Shown here: piece by piece, positions 24,226 through 31,373 of the stretch
Layout: each line of letters opens with the position of its first letter
Position numbering within the stretch: the stretch's first letter is position 1
Source of the DNA: Demequina litoralis
GTDB lineage: Bacteria > Actinomycetota > Actinomycetes > Actinomycetales > Demequinaceae
Reading direction: 5' to 3'
NCBI RefSeq assembly: GCF_030418455.1
Contig: NZ_JAUHPW010000003.1
Location: forward strand, 248,001-312,000
Length of the DNA stretch: 64,000 bases
Made by a program: the position numbers and the translations under genes
The notes under the pieces: generated by a model
Database searches by the model: none
What the model saw: the letters and a program-made list of their open reading frames with translations, nothing else
What the model was told of the DNA's origin: nothing

Positions 24226-25155
24226 TCAGTACGCGTACGGGAAGCGCGTCCAGTCGGGCTCGCGGCGCTCGAGGAACGCGTCGCGGCCCTCCTGTGCCTC
24301 CTCCGTCATGTAGGCCATGCGGGTCGCCTCGCCCGCGAAGACCTGCTGGCCGGCGAGGCCGTCGTCCGCGAGGTTGAAGGCGAACTTCAGCATCCGGATC
24401 GCCTGCGGCGACTTCGTGGCGACGAGCGCGGCGTACTCGAGCGCCTTCGCCTCGAGCTCCGCGTGCGGCACGGCCTCGTTGACTGCGCCCCAGGCGGCCG
24501 CATCGTCCGCCGAGTACTCCCGGGCGAGGAAGAAGATCTCCCGTGCCCGCTTGTCGCCCACCTGGCGGGCGAGCAGGGCGGAGCCGTAGCCGGCGTCGAA
24601 CGAGCCGACGTTGGCGTCGGTCTGCTTGAAGCGCGCGTGCTCGCGGCTCGCGATGCTCAGGTCGGACACGACGTGCAGGCTGTGGCCGCCGCCGGCCGCC
24701 CAGCCGTTGACCGCGGCGATGGTGACCTTGGGGGAGGTGCGCATGAGGCGCTGCACCTCGAGGATGTGGAGGCGGCCGCCGTACGCCGGGGCGTCTTGCG
24801 CCGAGCCCTCGTAGAGGTAGCCGTCCTTGCCACGGATGCGCTGGTCGCCACCGGAGCAGAACGCGTGCACGCCGTCCGCGGCGGGGCCGTTGCCGGTGAG
24901 GATGATCGCCGCGACGTCGACGGTCTGGCGGGCGTGGTCGACCGCGCGGTAGAGCTCGTCGACGGTCTGCGGGCGGAACGCGTTGCGCACCTCGGGGCGG
25001 TTGAAGCCGATGCGCACGGCGGGGAGGTCCCGCTCGCCCTCGGGCCCGCGCGCCACCCAGCGGTGGTAGGTGATGTCCGCGTCCGGGAAGCCGTCGATCG
25101 CGCGCCACTGGGTCGGGTCCATGAGGTCGGAGACCTGCGCCGGGATGTCGCTCAT
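24226..25155 (-). CDS. menB: 1,4-dihydroxy-2-naphthoyl-CoA synthase
   Basis: A 309-residue crotonase-fold enzyme that cyclises o-succinylbenzoyl-CoA to 1,4-dihydroxy-2-naphthoyl-CoA. The MenB features are visible: the oxyanion hole in FCSGGDQRIRG, NGWAAGGGHSLHVVSDLSIAS, the Asp-bearing DANVGSFDAGYGS loop, and a C-terminal WTRFPYAY tail like that of other MenB proteins. The ATG at 25155 starts MSDIP. TACGCT lies eight bases upstream and GGGGAGC abuts the start, so it could be leaderless or use a very short leader. It is divergent from menC, with palindromic repeat copy 3 between them. Confidence 0.95.
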   Translation of the reverse strand: MSDIPAQVSDLMDPTQWRAIDGFPDADITYHRWVARGPEGERDLPAVRIGFNRPEVRNAFRPQTVDELYRAVDHARQTVDVAAIILTGNGPAADGVHAFCSGGDQRIRGKDGYLYEGSAQDAPAYGGRLHILEVQRLMRTSPKVTIAAVNGWAAGGGHSLHVVSDLSIASREHARFKQTDANVGSFDAGYGSALLARQVGDKRAREIFFLAREYSADDAAAWGAVNEAVPHAELEAKALEYAALVATKSPQAIRMLKFAFNLADDGLAGQQVFAGEATRMAYMTEEAQEGRDAFLERREPDWTRFPYAY

Positions 25156-25163
25156 GCTCCCCG

Positions 25164-25169
25164 AGCGTA
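25164..25169 (-). promoter_or_regulatory. -10 element of menB
   Basis: TACGCT on the minus strand, eight bases from the menB ATG. This spacing would give a transcript with a 0-2 nt leader. Confidence 0.5.
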
Positions 25170-25186
25170 GTGCGGCGAGCGTGCGC

Positions 25187-25279
25187 GATTCCCAATGACA
25201 AGGGTGACAGGTGTGAATCCGGGTGCCGGGCCCCTCCCGTCCCACCCGTCCCATGCCTCACCCTTGTCATGGGGAAACG
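25187..25279. repeat. Palindromic intergenic repeat, copy 3 (about 92 bp), in a divergent promoter region
   Basis: Left arm starts GATTCCCAATGACAAGGG and right arm contains CCCTTGTCATGGGGAAACG. Unlike the other three copies it lies between divergent genes (menB and menC), upstream of both promoters, so a terminator role cannot explain it here. The right arm is the most diverged. Confidence 0.88.
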
Positions 25280-25295
25280 TCGGACCAGCCAGCCC

Positions 25296-25301
25296 TAGGC
25301 T
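25296..25301 (+). promoter_or_regulatory. Leaderless -10 of menC
   Basis: TAGGCT followed by GAGCTC and the ATG at 25308, a six-base spacing. It starts 17 bases after the end of palindromic repeat copy 3. Confidence 0.6.
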
Positions 25302-25307
25302 GAGCTC

Positions 25308-26195
25308 ATGGAGTTCCGGCCCTTCCGCGTCGCGCTGTCGACGCGCTTCCGCGGCGTGACGGAGCGCCACGGCGTCCTCATCCGCGGCACCGGCCCCGAC
25401 GGCCAGGACGCGTGGGGCGAGTACTCGCCGTTCGACGACTACACCCCCGAGCGCGCCTCCCGCTGGTGGGAGGCCGCGATGGAGGCCGCCCGCGGAGGGT
25501 GGGCGGCGCCGGTGCGCGACACGGTGCCGGTCAACAGCATCGTCCCCGAGGTGCCCGCGGGCCGCGCGGCGCAGCTCGCGAGGGCGGGCGGCTGCACCAC
25601 CGCCAAGGTCAAGGTCGCCGGGACCGTCTCGCTGAGGGACGATGCGCGGCGCGTCGAGGCCGTCGCGGTCGCCCTCGGCCCGGAGGGCCGGGTGCGCGTC
25701 GACGCGAACGGCGCGTGGGACGTCGACACCGCGGTCAAGGCGCTCGCGGAGCTCGACGCCGCCGCCCGTGCGGGCGGAGGGCCGGGCCTCGAGTACGTCG
25801 AGCAGCCGTGCCGCACCGTCGCGGAGCTGGCCGAGGTGCGCCGCCGCACGGACGTGCTCGTCGCCGCCGACGAGTCGGTGCGCCTGCCCGGCGACGCCGA
25901 CGAGGTGATGCGCGCCGGCGCCGCCGACATCCTGGTCCTCAAGGTCGCGCCGATGGGAGGCGTGGCCGCGTGCCTGCGCGTGGTCGAGCGCTACGACGTG
26001 CCCATCGTGGTGTCGAGCGCGATGGAGTCCTCGGTGGGCCTCGCGGCGGGCGTGGCGCTCGCGCGGGCCGTCCCCGAGCTGCCGTACGCGTGCGGGCTGG
26101 GGACCGGCGAGCTGCTGGCCGAGGACACCGTGCGGGAGACGATCGTGCCGCGCGACGGCGTCATCGGCCCCGTGACGCTGGACGTCGTCGCATGA
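25308..26195 (+). CDS. menC: o-Succinylbenzoate synthase
   Basis: A 295-residue enolase-superfamily enzyme that dehydrates SHCHC to o-succinylbenzoate. The catalytic Lys pair is in TAKVKVAG (residues about 98-105). The metal ligands are Asp in VRVDANGAW, Glu in EYVEQPC and Asp in VAADESVRL, with the second catalytic Lys in LVLKVAPMGG. The stop overlaps menD by four bases (ATGA). The predicted leaderless promoter is just upstream. One 10-mer copy at 25637 encodes Arg-Asp-Asp-Ala. Confidence 0.94.
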   Translation: MEFRPFRVALSTRFRGVTERHGVLIRGTGPDGQDAWGEYSPFDDYTPERASRWWEAAMEAARGGWAAPVRDTVPVNSIVPEVPAGRAAQLARAGGCTTAKVKVAGTVSLRDDARRVEAVAVALGPEGRVRVDANGAWDVDTAVKALAELDAAARAGGGPGLEYVEQPCRTVAELAEVRRRTDVLVAADESVRLPGDADEVMRAGAADILVLKVAPMGGVAACLRVVERYDVPIVVSSAMESSVGLAAGVALARAVPELPYACGLGTGELLAEDTVRETIVPRDGVIGPVTLDVVA

Positions 26196-27847
26196 CCGAG
26201 CACCCGTCGGGGGCCTTCGCCCGCGCCCTGGTCGCGGCGCTCGCCGAGCGCGGCGTCGAGGACTACGTGCTCAGCCCCGGGTCGCGTTCGGGCCCGCTCG
26301 CGCACGCCCTCGCGGAGGCCGGCGCGGAGAACCCGCCGCTCGGCGCGCCGCGGATCCGCCTCCACGTGCGCATCGACGAGCGCTCCGCCGCGTTCCTCGC
26401 GCTCGGCATCGCGCGCGGGCGCGCCGCGGCCGGAGATCCTCGCCCGGTCGCGATCGTCACGACCTCGGGCACCGCGGTGGGCAACCTCATGCCGGCCGTC
26501 ATGGAGGCGCACCACTCGGGCGTGCCGCTGCTGCTCCTCACCGCCGACCGGCCCACCGAGCTGCGCGGGGTGGGGGCGAACCAGACCACCGACCAGGTGG
26601 GGCTGTTCGGGGCCTTCGTGCGCTGGGGCGCCGATGTGCCCGCCGCGGCCCTGGGCGACCGTCCCGACCGCGCGACCGCGCTCGCGGACCGCGCCGTGCG
26701 CGCCGCGCTCGGCGACCGGGCGCGCGAGGACCTGGCCGCGGCGGGCGGCCCTGTCCACGTCAACGTCGCCTTCCGCGAGCCGCTCGGTGCGGACGGCGGG
26801 CTGTGGAGCGACCCGCCCCGCCTGCCCACCCCGACCGGCGGCATCCCGATCGTCGCGCCGCCCGAGGAGCCGGCACCGCTGCCGCCCGTCGCGCGCGGCG
26901 TGGTGATCGCGGGCGACGGGGCCGGCGACGTCGCCCGCCAGGTCGCTGAGGCGCACGGCTGGCCGCTCCTCGCGGAGCCGACCTCGCTCGCGCGCTCCGG
27001 CTCGCACTGCGTCCCCGACTACGTGCGCCTCCTCGAGTCCGCGCACGGCAGGGACCTCGCGGACCGCGTCCACCAGGTCGTGGTCATCGGCCGCCCCACC
27101 CTCACGCGTCCCGTGCAGGCGCTCATCGCGCGGGCGCCCGCGCTGGTGGTCGCGCGCTTCGGTGCGCGGTGGCGCGAGGCGCCCCCGCACGCGCAGGCCG
27201 TGCTGCGGGACGTGCCGGCCTCGTGGCTGTGGTCCGCTTCGCCGGACGATGCGGACCCCGGCTGGCTCGCCGAGTGGCGGGCCGCGGGCGGCCGGGTGCA
27301 GGTGCCGGAGGGCTGGGGGCCGCGCGTGGTGGCGGCCGCGTTCGCGGAGTCGCTGCGCGACGGCGTGTGGGGCGTGGTCGGCTCGTCGGGCCCGGTGCGG
27401 TCCCTCGACCGCCTGATGCCGTCCGCTCCGGCCGGCGCCGCGCCGATGCTGCTGGCCAACCGCGGGCTCGCGGGCATCGACGGGACAGTCTCGACCGCGG
27501 CGGGTATCGCCTTCGGGTCGGGGCATCCCGTGCACGCGCTCATGGGCGACGTCACCTTCCTCCACGAGGCGGGAGGCCTGCTGGTGGGTCCCCGCGAGGA
27601 GCGGCCGCGGCTGCGCATCGTCGTGGTGAACGACGGCGGCGGCACCATCTTCGGCGGCCTCGAGCACGGCGGTGCGCCCGCGGAGAACCTCGAGCGCGTG
27701 TTCACCACGCCGCACGGCGCGGACCTCGCGTCGGTGTGCGCGGGCTACCGGGTGCCGCATCGTGCCGTGCGCTCGCGCGATGAGCTCGTGGCGGCGCTCG
27801 GGGAGCCCGTCACGGCGCTCGAGGTGGTGGAGGCCCTGGTGCGCTGA
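26192..27847 (+). CDS. menD: SEPHCHC synthase (MenD)
   Basis: A 551-residue thiamine-diphosphate enzyme joining 2-oxoglutarate and isochorismate. The N-terminal domain has YVLSPGSRSGPLAHAL and the ThDP-activating Glu in HVRIDERSAAFLALG. The typical MenD loop GANQTTDQVGLFG follows. The C-terminal ThDP/Mg domain contains GDVTFLHEAGGLL and the metal site VVVNDGGGTIF. Its stop codon at 27845-27847 touches palindromic repeat copy 4. It forms an operon with menC and is convergent with the isochorismate synthase fusion. Confidence 0.95.
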   Translation: MTEHPSGAFARALVAALAERGVEDYVLSPGSRSGPLAHALAEAGAENPPLGAPRIRLHVRIDERSAAFLALGIARGRAAAGDPRPVAIVTTSGTAVGNLMPAVMEAHHSGVPLLLLTADRPTELRGVGANQTTDQVGLFGAFVRWGADVPAAALGDRPDRATALADRAVRAALGDRAREDLAAAGGPVHVNVAFREPLGADGGLWSDPPRLPTPTGGIPIVAPPEEPAPLPPVARGVVIAGDGAGDVARQVAEAHGWPLLAEPTSLARSGSHCVPDYVRLLESAHGRDLADRVHQVVVIGRPTLTRPVQALIARAPALVVARFGARWREAPPHAQAVLRDVPASWLWSASPDDADPGWLAEWRAAGGRVQVPEGWGPRVVAAAFAESLRDGVWGVVGSSGPVRSLDRLMPSAPAGAAPMLLANRGLAGIDGTVSTAAGIAFGSGHPVHALMGDVTFLHEAGGLLVGPREERPRLRIVVVNDGGGTIFGGLEHGGAPAENLERVFTTPHGADLASVCAGYRVPHRAVRSRDELVAALGEPVTALEVVEALVR

Positions 27848-27948
27848 CTGCCAATGACAAGAGTGACAGGAGTGAAGAAGGGGGTTTGACGCCCGGGTCA
27901 CCCGGGCGTTCCCTCACGTCACTTCTGTCACCTTTGTCATTGGCAGTC
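27846..27948. repeat. Palindromic intergenic repeat, copy 4 (103 bp, best-paired copy)
   Basis: GACTGCCAATGACAAGAGTG on the left is matched on the right by GTCACCTTTGTCATTGGC. The 30-bp arms differ at about four positions. A perfect inner hairpin ACGCCCGGG/CCCGGGCGT sits in the middle. It lies between convergent menD and the menF fusion, overlaps the menD stop, and encodes the last ~11 residues of the fusion protein. Confidence 0.92.
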
Positions 27949-29875
27949 GGAGGGCGCGGAGGACTGCGTCTCGGCGCAGCATCGGCTCGCCGTCGTGACC
28001 GATGCCGTCGCGTTCGCGCAGCTCGGCCACCTCGACCGTCCAGCCCTCGCCCAGCCCGGCCGCGGCCTCCTCGGCGCGGAACGCCAGGCGGCTGAGCTTG
28101 GGGTGCTCGAGGACGTGCGGGTCGCGGGGGTCGTGCCCCACCACCAGCAGCGTCCCGCCAGGCGCGACCAGGTCCGCCAGCCGTGCGACGAGCACCGCGA
28201 TGCCCGCCTCCGGGTGCGCGTAGTGCGTGGTGACCAGGTCGAACGATGTGGTCGGCAGGTCCGCATGCATCGCGTCGTCGACGCGCCACTCGAGGCGCGC
28301 CGCGACCTCGTCGCCCGCGCGGGACGCCCGCGCGACGCCGCGCGACACCGCGGTCGCGGACACGTCGATCGCCGTCACGGACCAGCCCAGCCGGGCGAGA
28401 TGCACGGCGTCCGCGCCCTCGCCGCAGCCCACCTCGAGCGCGCGGCCCGGGGCGAGGCGCGCGGCCTCCTCGACGAGCTGGTGGTTCGGGTTCGCGCTCC
28501 ACACCGCGTCGTGCGAGGCGTAGCGCTCCTCCCACGCGGTCGCGTCCCAGCCGTCGACGGCGTCGGGATCCGGACCCGCGGGGTGGACGTGCGGGATCGC
28601 GCCGGTCGCCGCCGGCGCGGGGGCGCCGAGCGCGCGCCGCATCGGCTCGAGCTTCGCCTCCGACTCCGCCCACTCGGCGGCCGGCTCGCTCGCGGCGACG
28701 ATGCCGCAGCCCGCGAACAGCCGCAGCCGCGTCGGGTCGGCGGGCGAGATCTCCGCGGACCGCAGGCCGATGCACCACTCGCCGTCGCCGCCCGCGTCGA
28801 TCCATCCCACGGGGCCCGCGTAGCGGCCGCGGTCGAGCCCCTCGAGCTCGTCGATGACGCGCGCCGCGCCGAGCGTGGGGGTGCCGCACACGGCCGCGCT
28901 CGGGTGCAGCTCGCTCACGAGCTCGAGCGCGGCGACGTTGTGCGACAGCACGCCCGTGACGTCCGTCGCGAGGTGCATGACGTTGGGCAGGTGGAGGACG
29001 AAGGGCTCGTCGGGCACGTTGACGCTGCCGCAGTGCGACGCGAGCGCCTGCGTGACCGAGCGCACCGCGTACTCGTGCTCCTCGCGGTCCTTCGACGAGC
29101 GGGCGAGCGCTCCGGCGCGGGCGAGGTCGCGCATGTCGTCCCCGGTCATGCGGATGGTGCCCGCGAGCACGCGCGACGTCACCAGCCCGTGGTCGACGCG
29201 TGCGAGCAGCTCGGGGGTCGCGCCCACGAGGCCGTCGACGTGGAAGGCCCAGCAGGTGGGGTACTCGTCCGCGAGGCGGCGCAGCAGCACGCGCACGTCG
29301 ACGGGGCGCTCGGCGGTGGCCTCGACGGCCCGGGCCAGCACCACCTTCTCGAGCTCGCCGGCGCGGATCCGGGCCACGGCCGCGTCGACGGCGGCGGCCC
29401 AGACGCTCTCGTCCCCCGCGGAGACGGTCACCTCGCCGGGGTCGGCAGGGGCGGTCGCGGAGGCGAGCGCCTCCTCGAGGGTGACCGGCGCATCGTCCCC
29501 GCGGGCGATCGTCGTGAACCACGCGCGCCCGTCGCGGCGGCCCAGCACGTAGCGCGGGACGACGAGGGCGCCGCCCGCGTCGGAGGCGTCCGCGAACGCG
29601 AACGACCCGAAGGCGATCAGGCCGGTGCCGCGCTCGCGGACCTCGTCGCGCACCTCGGCGTGGCGGCACAGCAGCCGCCACCAGTGCTGCGCCTGGTCGA
29701 CGCGGTCCTCGCCGGTGCCGTCGACGCGCGCGACCTCGCCCCACGCCACCATGCCCTCGCCGCGGCGGACCCACGAGATGCCGGGCACGGGCAGCGCGGC
29801 GATGAGATCGCCCGGGTCCTCGATCTCGATGGTGCGGACGACGAGGGGTCCCGGGGAGGCGCTATGGACGGTCAC
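27914..29875 (-). CDS. Isochorismate synthase fused to a class I SAM-dependent methyltransferase
   Basis: A 653-residue two-domain protein in a single uninterrupted frame. Residues 1 to about 415 form a chorismate-utilising MenF domain: GELEKVVLARAV, VLAGTIRMTGDD, ELHPSAAVCGTPTLGA and RLFAGCGIVAASEP. After an Ala/Pro linker, residues about 430-640 form a methyltransferase: WDATAWEERYASHDAVWSAN, then SAM motif I ALEVGCGEGADAVHLARLGW and VTAIDVS. The second domain looks like the TehB/thiopurine-type group, not UbiE/MenG. The last residues (LPMTKVTEVT) are encoded by palindromic repeat copy 4. The GTG start overlaps the upstream gene's stop (GTGA) and also lies six bases after TAATGT. Confidence 0.9.
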   Translation of the reverse strand: MTVHSASPGPLVVRTIEIEDPGDLIAALPVPGISWVRRGEGMVAWGEVARVDGTGEDRVDQAQHWWRLLCRHAEVRDEVRERGTGLIAFGSFAFADASDAGGALVVPRYVLGRRDGRAWFTTIARGDDAPVTLEEALASATAPADPGEVTVSAGDESVWAAAVDAAVARIRAGELEKVVLARAVEATAERPVDVRVLLRRLADEYPTCWAFHVDGLVGATPELLARVDHGLVTSRVLAGTIRMTGDDMRDLARAGALARSSKDREEHEYAVRSVTQALASHCGSVNVPDEPFVLHLPNVMHLATDVTGVLSHNVAALELVSELHPSAAVCGTPTLGAARVIDELEGLDRGRYAGPVGWIDAGGDGEWCIGLRSAEISPADPTRLRLFAGCGIVAASEPAAEWAESEAKLEPMRRALGAPAPAATGAIPHVHPAGPDPDAVDGWDATAWEERYASHDAVWSANPNHQLVEEAARLAPGRALEVGCGEGADAVHLARLGWSVTAIDVSATAVSRGVARASRAGDEVAARLEWRVDDAMHADLPTTSFDLVTTHYAHPEAGIAVLVARLADLVAPGGTLLVVGHDPRDPHVLEHPKLSRLAFRAEEAAAGLGEGWTVEVAELRERDGIGHDGEPMLRRDAVLRALRLPMTKVTEVT

Positions 29876-31173
29876 TCATCCACATTAGGGCCGTTCCACC
29901 ATCGGGCCGCACGCACCCCGACCCCCGCGAGGTACTCGTTGACGAAGCGGCCGCCGGGGTCGAGCTCCTCGAACACGGCGCGCGCGTCGGCGACGCGGGG
30001 ATGCGCGCGAGCGATCGCGGCGGCGTCGAACGCATGCCACTTGCCCCAGTGCGGGCGCGCGTGGAACGGGGCCAACGCCTCCTCGATGCGCGGCAGCAGC
30101 GCGAGCACCTCCTCCGGGTGCGGCGCCCACGTGAAGTGGATCGCGAGGGTGTCGCGGCCGTACGCGCCCGACAGCCACAGCTGGTCCGCAGCCACCGCGC
30201 GCAGCTCCGACACGAGCAGGTGGGGGCGGATGAGCAGGCCCAGCGCGCGCACCGCGGCGAGCGCCTCGCCGGCCGCCTCCATCGGCACGAAGTACTCGGT
30301 CTGGATCTCCTGGCCGTTCGACGGCGTGTGCGTGAGCCGGAAGTGCGGGAGCCTGTCGATCCAGGGCCCCGGCGTGCCGCCCTGCGGCGTGAGGGCGTCG
30401 GGGTCGCCGTCGACCAGCCGCGCGTCGGACTCCGGGCTGCGCACGGCGCCGTGCCACTCGTCGGGGGGAGCCTTGTCGAGCCCGACGCCGCTCTTGCGCC
30501 AGATCTGCTGGACGGTCGGCTCGTCCCACGTCGTGAAGATCGACACCGAGTACGCGTCCGCGAGGATCGCCGGGGTGTCGGACAGCAGCGTCGCCCACGG
30601 CATCCCCGTGTAGACGTCCTGGCGGACGTCGTAGGTGGGCTGCACGCCGAGCGTGACCGACGTGATGATCCCGAACGCCCCGACCCCCACCGCGAGCGCC
30701 GGGAACTCCGGGTCGCCCTGGCGGCAGGTGCGGAGCTCGCCGTCCGCGTCGATGTAGTCGAGCTTGCGCAGCGCCGTGGCCTGGCAGCCGTTGCGCGCCC
30801 CCGAGCCGTGCGTGCCCGTCGCGATCGCGCCGACCACCGAGATGTGCGGCAGCGAGCCGGTGTTGTGCAGCGCCCAGCCGCGGTGCTGAAGCCACGCGCC
30901 GAGCTCCCCGTAGCGGATGCCCGCGGGAGCCGTCACGGTGGGCCAGGCGGGGTCCGACAGGTCGATGTGCGGCTCGCCCTCGAGGCCCGTCGTGTCGATG
31001 AGGGTGCCGTCGGTGTCCGCGATCGAGTTGAAGCTGTGCCGGGTGCCGAGCGCCTTGACCCGGCCGGGCGCCTCGCGCACCGCGCGCGCCACGTCCTCGA
31101 CGGTGCGCGCCTCGACCAGACGCTCCGCCACGAAACGATGGGTACCCGCCCAGGTGACGCCCGCGTCGCTCAT
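29872..31173 (-). CDS. FAD-binding alditol oxidase/aldonolactone oxidase-like enzyme
   Basis: A 433-residue vanillyl-alcohol-oxidase-fold flavoenzyme. The FAD domain has VKALGTRHSFNSIADT and VVGAIATGTHGSG, in which His and Ser positions correspond to flavin-contacting residues of Streptomyces alditol oxidase. The substrate domain has GLLIRPHLLVSELR and AIHFTWAP, and the C-terminus is the ALO-type PRVADARAVFEELDPGGRFVNEYL. It probably oxidises a polyol (xylitol, sorbitol) with O2, releasing H2O2. Many actinobacteria instead have menG between menF and the geranylgeranyl reductase. ATG at 31173 is six bases after TACGTT. Confidence 0.88.
   Translation of the reverse strand: MSDAGVTWAGTHRFVAERLVEARTVEDVARAVREAPGRVKALGTRHSFNSIADTDGTLIDTTGLEGEPHIDLSDPAWPTVTAPAGIRYGELGAWLQHRGWALHNTGSLPHISVVGAIATGTHGSGARNGCQATALRKLDYIDADGELRTCRQGDPEFPALAVGVGAFGIITSVTLGVQPTYDVRQDVYTGMPWATLLSDTPAILADAYSVSIFTTWDEPTVQQIWRKSGVGLDKAPPDEWHGAVRSPESDARLVDGDPDALTPQGGTPGPWIDRLPHFRLTHTPSNGQEIQTEYFVPMEAAGEALAAVRALGLLIRPHLLVSELRAVAADQLWLSGAYGRDTLAIHFTWAPHPEEVLALLPRIEEALAPFHARPHWGKWHAFDAAAIARAHPRVADARAVFEELDPGGRFVNEYLAGVGVRAARWWNGPNVDE
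29882..29887 (-). promoter_or_regulatory. Possible leaderless -10 of the menF fusion, inside the upstream gene
   Basis: TAATGT on the minus strand, six bases before the GTG at 29875, embedded in the last codons of the alditol-oxidase-like gene. It could give menF its own promoter in addition to read-through. Confidence 0.45.
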
Positions 31174-31179
31174 GATTCC

Positions 31180-31185
31180 AACGTA
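31180..31185 (-). promoter_or_regulatory. Leaderless -10 of the alditol-oxidase-like gene
   Basis: TACGTT on the minus strand, six bases before the ATG at 31173. No Shine-Dalgarno is present. Confidence 0.6.
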
Positions 31186-31232
31186 GCAACGCGGCCCCCG
31201 CGCGCGCGGTTCGGGCGCGGTACGGCGCGGCG

Positions 31233-31324
31233 CGCATCGTCCGCCCGGCGGGGACGGGCGGCGGGACGATGCGCGGGGACGGGCGGCGGGACGATGCGCG
31301 GGGACGGGCGGCGGGACGATGCGC
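31233..31324. repeat. Inverted 10-mer plus three perfect 25-bp tandem repeats containing the 10-mer
   Basis: CGCATCGTCC at 31233-31242 is followed by three identical 25-bp units (31250-31274, 31275-31299, 31300-31324). Each unit ends in GGGACGATGCGC and starts with GGGGACGGGCGGC. The first copy and the first unit can form a stem of about 11 bp plus flanking pairs. The array fills most of the 200-bp divergent region between the alditol-oxidase-like and geranylgeranyl reductase genes. Confidence 0.93.
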
Positions 31325-31361
31325 GGGCAGCGCCCCGCACCGAGCACCGAGCGCGCCCCTC

Positions 31362-31367
31362 TACCCT
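31362..31367 (+). promoter_or_regulatory. Leaderless -10 of the geranylgeranyl reductase/nuo operon
   Basis: TACCCT, then TGTCGG, then the GTG at 31374. The tandem repeat array ends 37 bp upstream, so it would lie around or just upstream of the -35 position. Confidence 0.6.
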
Positions 31368-31373
31368 TGTCGG

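Noticed and set aside
10891-27948. The palindromic repeats as ordinary intrinsic terminators only
   Set aside because: Arms are conserved in sequence, not just in pairing; there is no T-run, and copy 3 lies between divergent promoters.
28200-28600. Methyltransferase domain as MenG/UbiE
   Set aside because: Motif I and the surrounding sequence fit the TehB/thiopurine-type group; UbiE signature segments are absent.
31269-31373. Upstream start for the geranylgeranyl reductase within the tandem repeat
   Set aside because: The extension would be encoded by the 25-bp repeats and shows no family similarity; the GTG at 31374 has a -10 at leaderless spacing and begins directly before the FAD motif.
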